Positions 1 to 7,299 of a stretch of DNA of 64,000 nucleotides are shown piece by piece. The notes beneath the pieces were generated by a model that made no database searches, was not told where the DNA came from, and saw nothing but the letters and a program-made list of their open reading frames with translations. Numbering within the stretch: position 1 is the stretch's first letter; the number at the start of each line of letters is the position of its first letter. This stretch comes from Streptomyces sp. AC550_RSS872 (lineage in GTDB: Bacteria > Actinomycetota > Actinomycetes > Streptomycetales > Streptomycetaceae): assembly GCF_019049285.1 (NCBI RefSeq), contig NZ_JAGMUL010000091.1, positions 1 to 64,000 on the forward strand, read 5' to 3'. A program made the translations under genes and the position numbers.

Positions 1-315
1 ATGCGCAGCTGGGACGAGCGTTGGCAGGGCGAGAACCACACGTACAACGTGCACGCCATCGAACAGCTCAAGAATCTGGCCGACACCAAGGGCATCACCA
101 CCGCCCAACTCGCGCTGGCCTGGCTGCTCGCCCAGGGCGAGGACATCGCGCCCATTCCCGGCACCCGCAGCACCAAGCGCCTCGAGGAGAACGCCGGCGC
201 CACCGACGTCCAGCTCTCCGCCGCTGATCTGGCCCGCATCACTGAGATCCTTCCCCACGGCTCGGCAGGCAGCCGCTACCCCGCCGCGATGCTGTCCAGC
301 TTCACCACAGACTGA
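1..315 (+). CDS. aldo/keto reductase, C-terminal part (gene cut by window edge)
   Basis: This is the last 104 residues of an aldo/keto reductase, an NADPH-dependent TIM-barrel enzyme that reduces aldehydes or ketones. The segment IAPIPGTRSTKRLEEN is the typical cofactor-phosphate-binding motif near the end of the barrel. It is preceded by the helix region TTAQLALAWLLAQG and followed by the usual LSAADLARI helix. The frame is open from base 1, so the first ATG is probably internal and the catalytic Asp/Tyr/Lys/His residues lie outside the window. It ends in TGA with no operon partner downstream. The family is clear; the substrate is not. Confidence 0.85.
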   Translation: MRSWDERWQGENHTYNVHAIEQLKNLADTKGITTAQLALAWLLAQGEDIAPIPGTRSTKRLEENAGATDVQLSAADLARITEILPHGSAGSRYPAAMLSSFTTD

Positions 316-376
316 CCGCGCCAAGCACACGCGCATGCGACGCCGGGCCCATCGGCCAAAGGCGGCACGCGGGCCA

Positions 377-530
377 GTGCCGATAGCAGGGGGTACCGGG
401 CGGGGGCTCAGGCCTTTTGCAAGGCGGGAGCTCGACGCGGCAGTGGTACTCGCCGACATCGACCTGTCGGCGAGTACCACCGTCGCGAAGGAACTCGGAG
501 AGAACGCGCCGGCCATTCGCCTGCCTCGAT
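377..530 (+). pseudogene. remnant of a short-chain dehydrogenase N-terminus
   Basis: One frame reads IAGGTGRG, then AVVLADIDLSAS and VAKELGENAPAI. This is the layout of the first beta-alpha-beta unit of a short-chain dehydrogenase: glycine-rich NAD(P) loop, then the acidic LADID strand that sets cofactor preference. The glycine motif is damaged, no convincing start precedes it, and similarity stops after about 50 residues, where the frame runs into Arg-rich noise. It is therefore best read as a decayed fragment rather than a working gene. A chance resemblance cannot be excluded. Confidence 0.45.
443..480. repeat. perfect 16-bp inverted repeat, 6-nt loop
   Basis: GTGGTACTCGCCGACA at 443-458 is followed by the loop TCGACC and then its exact reverse complement at 465-480. 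The stem could act as a factor-independent terminator for the aldo/keto reductase ending at 315, although no T-run follows. It sits inside the dehydrogenase relic, so the palindrome may also mark a rearrangement. Confidence 0.7.
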
Positions 531-629
531 CGTCCAGGCGCCGGCGGCGACGAGGTCGAAGCAGTGGCGGCAGAGGTTGAGTTGGCGGACTCGGGCGTCG
601 GTGCCGATCATGGAGCGGGGACGCTGGAC

Positions 630-833
630 ATGCAGGAAGGCAACGCCCGCCAGCGCAGTCGGCGCGATGTTCTCAAGGCGACGGCCGGTGCGACCGCCGC
701 CGCCCTGACCTCCCCCCTGCTCACCGCGTCCCCGGCCGCCGCCGCGACCTACACGTACGTCCTCGTCCTCACCGGCTGGATCCAGGCCACGACGGTCGTC
801 GCCGGCGTGAGCCGGACGGTCAACCGCCAGTAG
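630..833 (+). CDS. short Tat-signal protein, possibly a truncated secreted protein
   Basis: The 67-residue product starts with a classic twin-arginine leader: SRRDVLKATAG, then an Ala-rich hydrophobic stretch and an ASPAAAA cleavage region near residue 38. Only about 29 residues would remain after export (YTYVLVLTGWIQATTVVAGV and a short tail). That is too little to assign a function. It may be a genuine small exported peptide or the N-terminus of a larger Tat substrate whose body has been lost, which would fit the decayed dehydrogenase next door. A purine-rich GAGCGGGGA lies about 10 bases upstream of the ATG. Confidence 0.4.
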   Translation: MQEGNARQRSRRDVLKATAGATAAALTSPLLTASPAAAATYTYVLVLTGWIQATTVVAGVSRTVNRQ

Positions 834-1011
834 GTCACCGCGTGCTGACTACGCGTCCACTCTCGTCCATCTGACGCGTGAGCCCACCGAATGATCAGTG
901 GTGTGGCAGGCCGAGGGTGCGGGTCGGACCGCCTGTTTCCATGCCGGGCAGGCCGCCGTCCGCCCACGGAGCCGTCCGGTGCCCAGATGACGATGGCCCG
1001 ATCGGGACAGG

Positions 1012-1968
1012 TCAGACGGGCCGGTGGGCCGTCTGTCCGTTCGCCTGCCCCACCCGGCCCCCGTCGGGCAGGCGAAGGCAGGCAGGCGGGACCGGTTCCG
1101 GGGAGTACCGGGTCGCCTGGGCCCGTACGTGTTCCAGGGCGCGGTCCGTCAGCTCCGTGTACAGGGCGGCGAAGAGGCCGTGCGCCTCGCTCAGTCGCCA
1201 GCGCTCGGGGAGCAGCTCGAGCGGCAGGTCCGGGTCGTCCCAGGGGAACGTGCGCCAGGTGTCCATGAGCTGGACGCGGACGCGGAACGCCTCCTTGGGG
1301 GTGGGGTCACCGGCTGCCGTCCGCGACACCCAGGGCGAGAACCGGTCGATGAACGGCTGGTAGAGCTGCGCGAGTTCGTCCAGCGGCCAGGCCTCGATCA
1401 GCTTCTTGCCGTGGAGGTCGGTGTCCGCCGTCCGGAAGACCACGTAGTCAGTGACCCCGAATTCCGCGCAGGCACGCTCCAGTTCGCTCGGGTCCTCCCT
1501 CGGCGAGACCCACAAAGCGCCGTAGACAGGAGCGAAACCACGCCACTTCAGGTATCTGCGGAACAGCTCGCGCACATCACGCGACGTCTCCTGGATCGTG
1601 AAGGCGATCACCGTCCAGCAGCCGTCCCAGTGCGCCGTGCCGGCCCCGAACGCGAAGACACGGTCGACCGCCGCGACGAGCCGTGTGCGGGCGTTGTCGG
1701 TCAACCGGTAGCGCGAGCTGCGTCCGACGCTGGACTGCTCCAGTACACCACGCGAGGCGAGCCGGCTGAGCGCCGAGGTCGCCGCGGAGGGGGTCACTTC
1801 CAGGTCGGCGGCCAGGGCCACGATCAGCCGGGACGGTATCCACGCCGCGGAGTCCAGCCAGAAGTCGGTGAGCAGCGTGGTCAGCAGGTGCTGGGTCGAC
1901 GATCCCTTGAGCGGACGAGGGAAGTCGGCGTTCACCAACGCGCCGCCGGTGGCCCCGGCGGCGCTCAT
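1012..1968 (-). CDS. PaaX-family transcriptional regulator
   Basis: The protein has about 318 residues. An N-terminal winged helix-turn-helix (LTDFWLDSAAWIPSRLIVAL, then VTPSAATSALSRL) is followed by the PaaX middle domain (WTVIAFTIQE, FRRYLKWRGFAPVYGALWVSP) and the C-terminal PaaX domain. PaaX repressors control phenylacetate and related catabolic genes and are released by an acyl-CoA ligand. The divergent gene is an organic-acid-type transporter followed by a hydrolase, which suggests local control of a catabolic unit. I chose the ATG at 1968 (MSAAG), with AGGGA about 10 bases upstream; ATG 1989 and a start at 2016 are in-frame alternatives. The family assignment is firm; the ligand is inference. 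Confidence 0.8.
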   Translation of the reverse strand: MSAAGATGGALVNADFPRPLKGSSTQHLLTTLLTDFWLDSAAWIPSRLIVALAADLEVTPSAATSALSRLASRGVLEQSSVGRSSRYRLTDNARTRLVAAVDRVFAFGAGTAHWDGCWTVIAFTIQETSRDVRELFRRYLKWRGFAPVYGALWVSPREDPSELERACAEFGVTDYVVFRTADTDLHGKKLIEAWPLDELAQLYQPFIDRFSPWVSRTAAGDPTPKEAFRVRVQLMDTWRTFPWDDPDLPLELLPERWRLSEAHGLFAALYTELTDRALEHVRAQATRYSPEPVPPACLRLPDGGRVGQANGQTAHRPV

Positions 1969-2017
1969 CGTCTCGTGTTCCCTGCGCATCGTCCCATTAT
2001 CGGGAAGCCAGGCCACG

Positions 2018-2039
2018 AAATAAACATTGCACCGTTATT
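2018..2039. promoter_or_regulatory. candidate operator between paaX-like gene and transporter
   Basis: AAATAAAC at 2018-2025 and GTTATT at 2034-2039 form an imperfect dyad in an unusually AT-rich patch of the divergent intergenic region. Its position suits an operator for the adjacent PaaX-type regulator or a promoter element. No experimental consensus for this regulator was used. Confidence 0.3.
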
Positions 2040-2156
2040 GACGGCCGCTGCGGAGACTGCATACCTTCTGGCGCCGAGGCCGGGATTCCCCCGGAGCCCA
2101 CGGCCTTGATCGGGCACCGTCCACGGTGCCCTCCCTCGACCCGTCCGGAGCCGTAC

Positions 2157-3515
2157 ATGGTCACTTCCCGCTCCTCGGCGGCACCCGCCGCCACGTCCCC
2201 GGTTCCCCCTGCCGACATCCCCGTCGGCTCGCCACACGCCCGCAGGGCTGCCGTCGCGAGCTTCGTCGGCAGCACGCTCGAGTTCTACGACCTCTTCATC
2301 TACGGCTCGGCCTCCGCGCTGGTCTTCAACCAGGTCTTCTTCCCCCAGGCCTCGCCCACCGCGGGCATGATCCTCTCGATGTCCACGATCGGCATCGCCT
2401 ATGTCGTGCGCCCCGTGGCGGGTGTGGTCATCGGGCACTTCGGAGACCGGGTCGGCCGCAGCCGCATGCTCGTGCTCACGCTGCTGATGATGGGGGTGGC
2501 CACCTTCCTGATCGGCTGCCTGCCGACGCCGGCCACCATCGGCGTGGCCGCCCCCCTCCTGCTCGTCCTGCTCCGCGTCGTCCAGGGCATATCGGCGGCC
2601 GGCGAGTCGGTGGGCGCGGTGACCATGGCGATGGAACACGCCCCGAGCAACCGGCGTGCCTTCTACGGCAGTTGGGTCAACACAGGCGCCGTCGCCGGTA
2701 TCCTCCTCGCTTCCCTGGCCTTCCTGGCCGTGTCCAGCCTGCCGGAGCGGGACCTACTGGCGTGGGGCTGGCGGATACCGTTCCTGGCCAGCGCCCTGGT
2801 GGTGGGCGTCGGCCTGTGGATCCGCCTGAGACTGCCCGAGCCGGAGATCTTCGAAGCGGCCAGGGACGAACCCGAGCGGGAACTGCCCATCAAGACCGTT
2901 CTCCGCGACCACTGGGCCACGGTCCTGAAGGTCGTCGTGCTGGGTCTGTTCAGCGTGGTCTCGACGATCTTCGCCGCCTTCGCACTGGGCTACGCCGCGG
3001 GCCTCGGGCTCCCCCGGACGGTCATGCTCGAAGCCACGATCCTCACCGCCGCCCTCGCCGTGGTCGTCCAGCCCTGCGCCGGCATCCTGGCCGACCGTAT
3101 CGGCCGCAAGCCTGTGTTCATCACCGGCAACCTGATCTGCGCCGGGGCGGTGTTCGCGGTCTTCTCGGCGATCAGCGCACGCGACATCCCGCTGATCTTC
3201 CTGAGCTCGGTCCTCTTCATGGTGGTCGGGTACGGCCTCGTCAATCCCCTGGCCCCGCCCATGGTCGCCGAGCTCTTCCCGACCCGTATCCGCTACTCGG
3301 GTGCCGCAGCGGCCTCCCAACTCGGCCTCGTCGTCACCGGGTTCGCCCCCACCATCGCCGCCGCCCTGATCCGCCCCGGCCCCACGGGCTGGATCCCGGT
3401 CGCCGTCCTCACCGCCGTGTGCTGCCTCGCCTCCGCCACAGTCGTCCTGTTCGGCGTGCGGGAGAACTACCGGACCCCCACCGAGGAACTGGGCCGCAAG
3501 CCGGAAACCGCATGA
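2157..3515 (+). CDS. MFS transporter, metabolite:H+ symporter (MHS) family
   Basis: The protein has 452 residues and about twelve hydrophobic segments. The N-terminal FVGSTLEFYDLFIYGSASAL signature is typical of MHS symporters such as ShiA, KgtP and ProP-like proteins. FGDRVGRSRML between TM2 and TM3 and DRIGRKPVFI between TM8 and TM9 are the repeated MFS loop motifs. The family imports small carboxylates or zwitterions with protons. I chose ATG 2157 because GGAG sits six bases upstream. The gene is divergent from a PaaX-like regulator and precedes a CocE-type hydrolase by 84 bp, suggesting uptake of that hydrolase's substrate or product. The substrate is not deducible. Confidence 0.88.
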   Translation: MVTSRSSAAPAATSPVPPADIPVGSPHARRAAVASFVGSTLEFYDLFIYGSASALVFNQVFFPQASPTAGMILSMSTIGIAYVVRPVAGVVIGHFGDRVGRSRMLVLTLLMMGVATFLIGCLPTPATIGVAAPLLLVLLRVVQGISAAGESVGAVTMAMEHAPSNRRAFYGSWVNTGAVAGILLASLAFLAVSSLPERDLLAWGWRIPFLASALVVGVGLWIRLRLPEPEIFEAARDEPERELPIKTVLRDHWATVLKVVVLGLFSVVSTIFAAFALGYAAGLGLPRTVMLEATILTAALAVVVQPCAGILADRIGRKPVFITGNLICAGAVFAVFSAISARDIPLIFLSSVLFMVVGYGLVNPLAPPMVAELFPTRIRYSGAAAASQLGLVVTGFAPTIAAALIRPGPTGWIPVAVLTAVCCLASATVVLFGVRENYRTPTEELGRKPETA

Positions 3516-3518
3516 CCC

Positions 3519-3550
3519 CGTGGCGGCGACGTGTCCGCGTCGCCGCCACG
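3519..3550 (+). terminator. 13-bp perfect hairpin after the MHS transporter
   Basis: CGTGGCGGCGACG, a six-base loop TGTCCG and the exact reverse complement begin four bases after the transporter stop codon. A GC-rich hairpin without a T-run is the usual Streptomyces terminator form. It would attenuate read-through into the hydrolase gene. Confidence 0.7.
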
Positions 3551-3599
3551 CCCCTTCCTCCCTCCCCTTCACGCTCCTGCTTCACAGAGAAGGCCTCCC

Positions 3600-5342
3600 G
3601 TGCCCAAACACCCCGTCCTCGTCGAGCACGACGCCGAGGCCAAGATGACCGACGGCACCGTCCTGCGGGCCACCGTCTACCGACCCGCCCGGGACGGCGA
3701 GGTCTTCCCAGTCCTGCTGACGCGCACCCCCTACGGTCGCGACCTGGCCGTCAACTCCGCCTACTTCAACCCCCTGACCGTCGCCGCCGCCGGCTACATC
3801 GTGGTGATGCAGGACTGCCGCGGCCGCTTCGGCTCCGACGGCGTCTTCGACCCCTCCGTGCACGAGGCCTCCGACGGTGCCGACACGGTCGCCTGGGCAG
3901 CGGGGCTGCCGGGCAGTGACGGCCGCGTCGGCATGTGGGGCCGCTCCTACTTCGCCGAGACCCAGTGGCGGGCCGCCGCCAGTGCCCCCGCGCCGCTCAA
4001 GGCCCTCGCCCTCGGTGTGTCGGCCGGAGGCAGCGCCGACGACGGCGGCCTCTACCGTGGTGGGGCCCACGAGTTCGGCTCCCGCTTCACCTGGGGACAC
4101 ACCGCCATCACCCCCCATGCCCTGGCCCGCGAGTTCGCCGACGCCCCCGACCGGCGCCACGCCGCCCTGCGCGACTGGCAGGCACTCGACCAGGAGGTGG
4201 TCGCCGGAGACGTCTTCGACACCCTGCCGATCGGCGCGCTCGCCCCCCGCCTCGGCACCTTCATGAACACCCACATCCTCGGCTCGGCCGGGGAAGGTCC
4301 CGGCAGCCCCCTGTCCGAGTTGTGGAACAGCGCCTCCGCCCACCCCGTCGACGCGGCCACCCTGCACATCGGCGGCTGGTTCGACATCTTCGCGCCGGCC
4401 ACCCTCGCCCAGTACCGCATGCAACTCGCACACAGCCGCACCCGCTCCCTTCCGCCCCCGCGACTGGTCATCGGGCCCTGGTCGCACAGCGACTTCTCCG
4501 GCGACTTCCCCGACCTCAGCCTCGGCATCGCCGCCTCGTCGGGTGTCATGGGCGGCCACGGCGACCTGACCGCCATGCACGTCGCCTGGTTCGACACCGT
4601 CCTCAAGGGCGACGACACCGCGCTGCGCCGCATCCCGCCGGTGCTCCTGTATTTCCTCGGCGAGAATCGCTGGCGCGGCTTTGAAGAGCTGCCCGCTCCC
4701 ACCGCGCACCGCACCTGGTACCTGGCCGACGGGGGCCGGCTCCTCGACCACCCCGGCGGCGACTCCCGCGCCGCCTACGACTACGACCCCCTCGACCCCG
4801 TGCCGACCGTCGGCGGCGCCACGATGATCCACGGCGTCCGCTCGGGCCCGGCCGACCAGCGGCGCGTCGAGGCCCGCGACGACGTCCTCACCTTCACCTC
4901 GGAACCGCTCACCGCACCGCTGACCCTCTTCGGCGAGGTACGCGCCACCTTCCACGCCTCCTCCAGCGCCCCGGACACCGACTTCGTGATCAGGTTGTGC
5001 AAGGTCTCGCCGGACGGTGTCTCGATCGGGCTCAACGACGGCATCGTGCGCGCCTCCTGGCGCGACAGTTACGCCGCCGGCACCCACCGCCCCGGCCACC
5101 GGTCGACACCACTCGAACCGGGGCGCGTGTACGAGTTCACCGTCAGCCTGTGGAGCACCGCCTGCACCCTCGCCCCGGGAGAGCGGCTGCGTGTCCAGGT
5201 GACGTCCAGCTGCCACCCCCGCTGGGACCGCAACCTCAACACGGGCCTGTCGGCCTACGACTCGGCCGAGACCGTGGTCGCCCACCAGATGATCCACATG
5301 GGCGAGGAGCATCCGAGCCGACTCGTGATCGGCACGCTCTGA
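3600..5342 (+). CDS. CocE/NonD-family serine hydrolase (X-Pro dipeptidyl-peptidase S15 fold)
   Basis: The protein has 580 residues. An alpha/beta-hydrolase domain is followed by the jelly-roll C-terminal domain found in CocE and PepX proteins (from about residue 370). The nucleophile is Ser116 in GMWGRSYFAE. The catalytic Asp is probably in GGWFDIFAPATL and the His in IGPWSHS. The oxyanion Tyr region LTRTPYGRD is present. Enzymes of this family cleave esters, amides or X-Pro peptides. There is no signal peptide, so it is cytoplasmic. GTG 3600 was chosen because AGAGAAGG lies about six bases upstream; earlier in-frame codons overlap the terminator hairpin. Pairing with an MHS importer suggests hydrolysis of an imported ester or amide. 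Confidence 0.85.
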   Translation: MPKHPVLVEHDAEAKMTDGTVLRATVYRPARDGEVFPVLLTRTPYGRDLAVNSAYFNPLTVAAAGYIVVMQDCRGRFGSDGVFDPSVHEASDGADTVAWAAGLPGSDGRVGMWGRSYFAETQWRAAASAPAPLKALALGVSAGGSADDGGLYRGGAHEFGSRFTWGHTAITPHALAREFADAPDRRHAALRDWQALDQEVVAGDVFDTLPIGALAPRLGTFMNTHILGSAGEGPGSPLSELWNSASAHPVDAATLHIGGWFDIFAPATLAQYRMQLAHSRTRSLPPPRLVIGPWSHSDFSGDFPDLSLGIAASSGVMGGHGDLTAMHVAWFDTVLKGDDTALRRIPPVLLYFLGENRWRGFEELPAPTAHRTWYLADGGRLLDHPGGDSRAAYDYDPLDPVPTVGGATMIHGVRSGPADQRRVEARDDVLTFTSEPLTAPLTLFGEVRATFHASSSAPDTDFVIRLCKVSPDGVSIGLNDGIVRASWRDSYAAGTHRPGHRSTPLEPGRVYEFTVSLWSTACTLAPGERLRVQVTSSCHPRWDRNLNTGLSAYDSAETVVAHQMIHMGEEHPSRLVIGTL

Positions 5343-5460
5343 TCTCTTCCATCGCGTCTCCGCGGCCATGCACTCGTCCGAGCACCCCGGGGCGAGAGGC
5401 GCTGTTCATCAGCAGCCTCCGGCCGCAGGCCGCCTCGCATCCCATTTTTCGCGTCTTGAC

Positions 5461-5538
5461 CTAGGGGGTGTTTTGAAAGTCCCGTGCGGTGCCCGCGGCG
5501 CCGTGGGTGCTGTGCGGGACTTTCAGAACACCCCCTAG
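5461..5538. repeat. 78-bp palindrome with CTAG ends
   Basis: The outer 24 bases on each side (5461-5484 and 5515-5538) are inverted copies with one difference, beginning and ending CTAG. The inner part also pairs: nearly all mismatches are G-T, so the plus-strand RNA could fold into one continuous hairpin of about 39 pairs around GGCGCC. A near-identical single arm lies at 36,095-36,120. The element sits between the convergent CocE gene and a small minus-strand gene whose TAG stop is inside the terminal CTAG. It could serve as a terminator and may be a small transposon-derived element. Confidence 0.75.
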
Positions 5539-5669
5539 TGGACCGGCGCCGTCCCGTCCGGACGGTCCGCCTCGTCCGGTTCCTTCGGCAGCAGTACGTC
5601 CTCGTAACGGCCCAGTGCCAGCACCACGCCGAGCATGAGAAGTGGGAGCAGCACAGCGAGCAGTGCCAT
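5535..5669 (-). CDS. small single-pass membrane protein, 44 aa
   Basis: MALLAVLLPLLMLGVVLALG is one transmembrane helix, followed by a charged tail RYEDVLLPKEPDEADRP. GGAAGGA lies about eight bases upstream of the ATG, which supports translation of this short frame. The stop codon TAG falls in the end of the adjacent 78-bp palindrome. I do not recognise a function. The size and the helix-plus-acidic-tail layout resemble small regulatory or stabilising subunits of membrane complexes, but nothing here identifies a partner. It is divergent from the DUF2795/CBS gene group. Confidence 0.6.
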   Translation of the reverse strand: MALLAVLLPLLMLGVVLALGRYEDVLLPKEPDEADRPDGTAPVH

Positions 5670-5803
5670 GACCTGGTCCTTCCCCGGAGCAGAACGTGCG
5701 TGGGGGGTAAGGAGCCGGGTCTCCCTCCTTCCGATGCGCAAACCCTGTGTCGCCCCCGGATGTGCGGGTACGCGGTGCGCACGCCGAAGATCTGGAGGGA
5801 GTC

Positions 5804-6208
5804 ATGCAGCGAGGCAGTGACCGGCTGAGCGTTCACCGTGACGACGAGATGAAGCACGAACTCCAGGGGATGCTGCGGTCCGGGCACCCCACCCGGACGG
5901 AGGAGTGGCACGACCCGGAGCCGTCCGCCGACGACGATCCGCAGGTTGCCCACGGGCCCGTGGGGTGGCCGGGGCCCACGGCGGCGTCCCTGGAGACCGT
6001 CCGGATGGAGCTGGCGCGGACCCTGGGCCGCAGCGCCTTCCCGGCGAGCCCTCGGGAACTGACCACCGCCCTGCGCCGCGGGTACGCACCCGACGCCCTG
6101 ATCGAGTCGTTGGAGCGCCTGCCGCGCTCGACGCGCTACGCCAACGTCCAGCAGCTGGCCGAGGCCCTGACCGGGGCCGGGGAACGCGGGAGGGCCGGGG
6201 ATGGCTGA
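5804..6208 (+). CDS. DUF2795 domain protein
   Basis: The protein has 134 residues with a polar, acidic N-terminal half (many Asp, Glu, His, Pro). It ends in a compact helical domain in which ALRRGYAPDALIESLERLP and RYANVQQLAEAL match DUF2795, a small actinobacterial domain of unknown role often found with stress proteins. GGAGGGA seven bases upstream of ATG 5804 fixes the start. The gene overlaps the following CBS gene by eight bases, so they are almost certainly co-translated. No membrane segment or signal peptide is visible. Confidence 0.75.
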   Translation: MQRGSDRLSVHRDDEMKHELQGMLRSGHPTRTEEWHDPEPSADDDPQVAHGPVGWPGPTAASLETVRMELARTLGRSAFPASPRELTTALRRGYAPDALIESLERLPRSTRYANVQQLAEALTGAGERGRAGDG

Positions 6209-6620
6209 TTTCGTGAGGGATGTCATGACGCCGGGTGTGGTCGCCGTCCGCCCGGACGCCTCGCTCGTCGAGGCCGCGCAGCTGATGCGGGCGCAGGACA
6301 TAGGCGATGTCGTGGTGGCCGACGGACAGGACGTCGTGGGCGTCCTCACCGACCGTGACATCACGGTGCGTGCGGTCGCGGACGGCGCCGACCCGCTGAC
6401 GGTGAGCGTCCGGTCGGTGTGTACCCGGGACCCGGTGCTGATCGACCCGGGCGAGCGGGTGTCCGTCGCGGTCGCCCTGATGCGCGAGCACGCGGTGCGG
6501 CGGCTGCCGGTCGTCGAGGACGGGCTGCCGGTCGGCGTCGTCAGCCTCGGGGACCTCGCCGAGACCCAGGACCCCGACTCCGCGCTGGCCGAGATCAGCC
6601 GTGCGGCTCCGGACGAGTGA
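6201..6620 (+). CDS. CBS-pair protein, Hrp1-like
   Basis: The 139-residue protein consists of two CBS domains. The first starts VRDVMTPGVVAVRPDASLVEAAQLM and the second VRSVCTRDPVLIDPGERVSVAVALM; the motifs GVLTDRDITVRA and VGVVSLGDLAE close each half. Stand-alone CBS pairs bind adenine nucleotides and act as energy sensors; mycobacterial Rv2626c/Hrp1, a hypoxia-response protein, has the same architecture. The start overlaps the DUF2795 gene. Its neighbours (DUF2795, DJ-1, catalase, Rv2629-like) recall the dormancy region of mycobacteria. Ligand and partner are unknown. Confidence 0.88.
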   Translation: MADFVRDVMTPGVVAVRPDASLVEAAQLMRAQDIGDVVVADGQDVVGVLTDRDITVRAVADGADPLTVSVRSVCTRDPVLIDPGERVSVAVALMREHAVRRLPVVEDGLPVGVVSLGDLAETQDPDSALAEISRAAPDE

Positions 6621-6624
6621 GCGG

Positions 6625-7293
6625 ATGAGTGATCGGATGAGCCGGGACCAGGCCGCCGAGATCACCCGCTCCGGTGTCACCGTCGACGTCGGCGACGCCA
6701 CCGTCCGCTATCTGCTCTACGGGCTGCTGCCCAGCTGGTTCGTGCCGGGCGTCGCCGACTGGTGGATGCACCGCCGCACCCGGATCGAGGAGACGGCGGG
6801 CGTCAGGGAGTCCCTCATCCACTCGCTGATGATGACCGAGGTCGGCATCCCCATCGCACTGACCCTGCGCTACGAGGTCAACCCGCTGCTGCTCAGCGTG
6901 CAGCTGGGCGCGACGGCGGCGCACGAGGCGACCGCGCTGTGGGACGTGCGGACGGCCGTCGCCAGCGACCGCGAGGTCAGGCCGGTCGAGCAGCACATCC
7001 ACAGCTTCCTGGAGTCGTTGCCGTTCGGCGGGCTGTCGGCGCTGATGTGTCTGCACGCCGACCAGGTGAGGTCCCTGCTGCGTGGCGGCCGGGGCGATCC
7101 CGACGCGTGGCGTCTCGTGCCGCGCCGACGGCCGCTGTCGCGCGGCTATCTCGCGGGCATCGGCGTCGCCATCGGGGCCTGTGTGCTGCTGCCGTACGGC
7201 GAGGAGCTGTGGCGCTGTGTGCGGGCCCGCCGGCGGGACAAGAAGCGCTCCACGAGCGACGAGGCCCACTTCAGGGCCACGGAAGGACGTTGA
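6625..7293 (+). CDS. conserved membrane protein of unknown function
   Basis: The protein has about 222 residues. A segment near residues 20-40 (YLLYGLLPSWFVPGVADWWM) and others around 60-105 and 170-190 are hydrophobic, giving two to four membrane helices. The core contains many His, Glu and Trp residues (WWMHRR, TEVGIP, QLGATAAHEATALWD, VEQHIHSFLESLPF), reminiscent of a metal- or haem-binding helical bundle, but I do not know its function. A basic cytoplasmic tail RRRDKKRS follows. The ATG at 6625 is four bases after the CBS gene; ATG 6637 is an in-frame alternative with no better ribosome site. It probably belongs to the same transcript as its neighbours. Confidence 0.7.
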   Translation: MSDRMSRDQAAEITRSGVTVDVGDATVRYLLYGLLPSWFVPGVADWWMHRRTRIEETAGVRESLIHSLMMTEVGIPIALTLRYEVNPLLLSVQLGATAAHEATALWDVRTAVASDREVRPVEQHIHSFLESLPFGGLSALMCLHADQVRSLLRGGRGDPDAWRLVPRRRPLSRGYLAGIGVAIGACVLLPYGEELWRCVRARRRDKKRSTSDEAHFRATEGR

Positions 7294-7299
7294 GACATC

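Noticed and set aside
408..611. 67-codon minus-strand frame over the SDR relic (RVRQLNLCRHCFDLVAAG)
   Set aside because: It looks protein-like for about 25 residues but has no family match I can name and overlaps a stronger relic on the other strand.
3582..5369. 595-codon open frame antisense to the CocE-like hydrolase
   Set aside because: It is a mirror of the real gene caused by high-GC codon structure: Gly/Val/Ala-rich, no domains, no ribosome site, while the plus strand encodes a complete hydrolase.
5461..5538. DosR/OsdR operator formed by GGGACTTTC and GAAAGTCCC
   Set aside because: The half-sites are too far apart and are part of a longer palindrome with a second copy of its arm elsewhere; the stress genes are not placed to be controlled by it.
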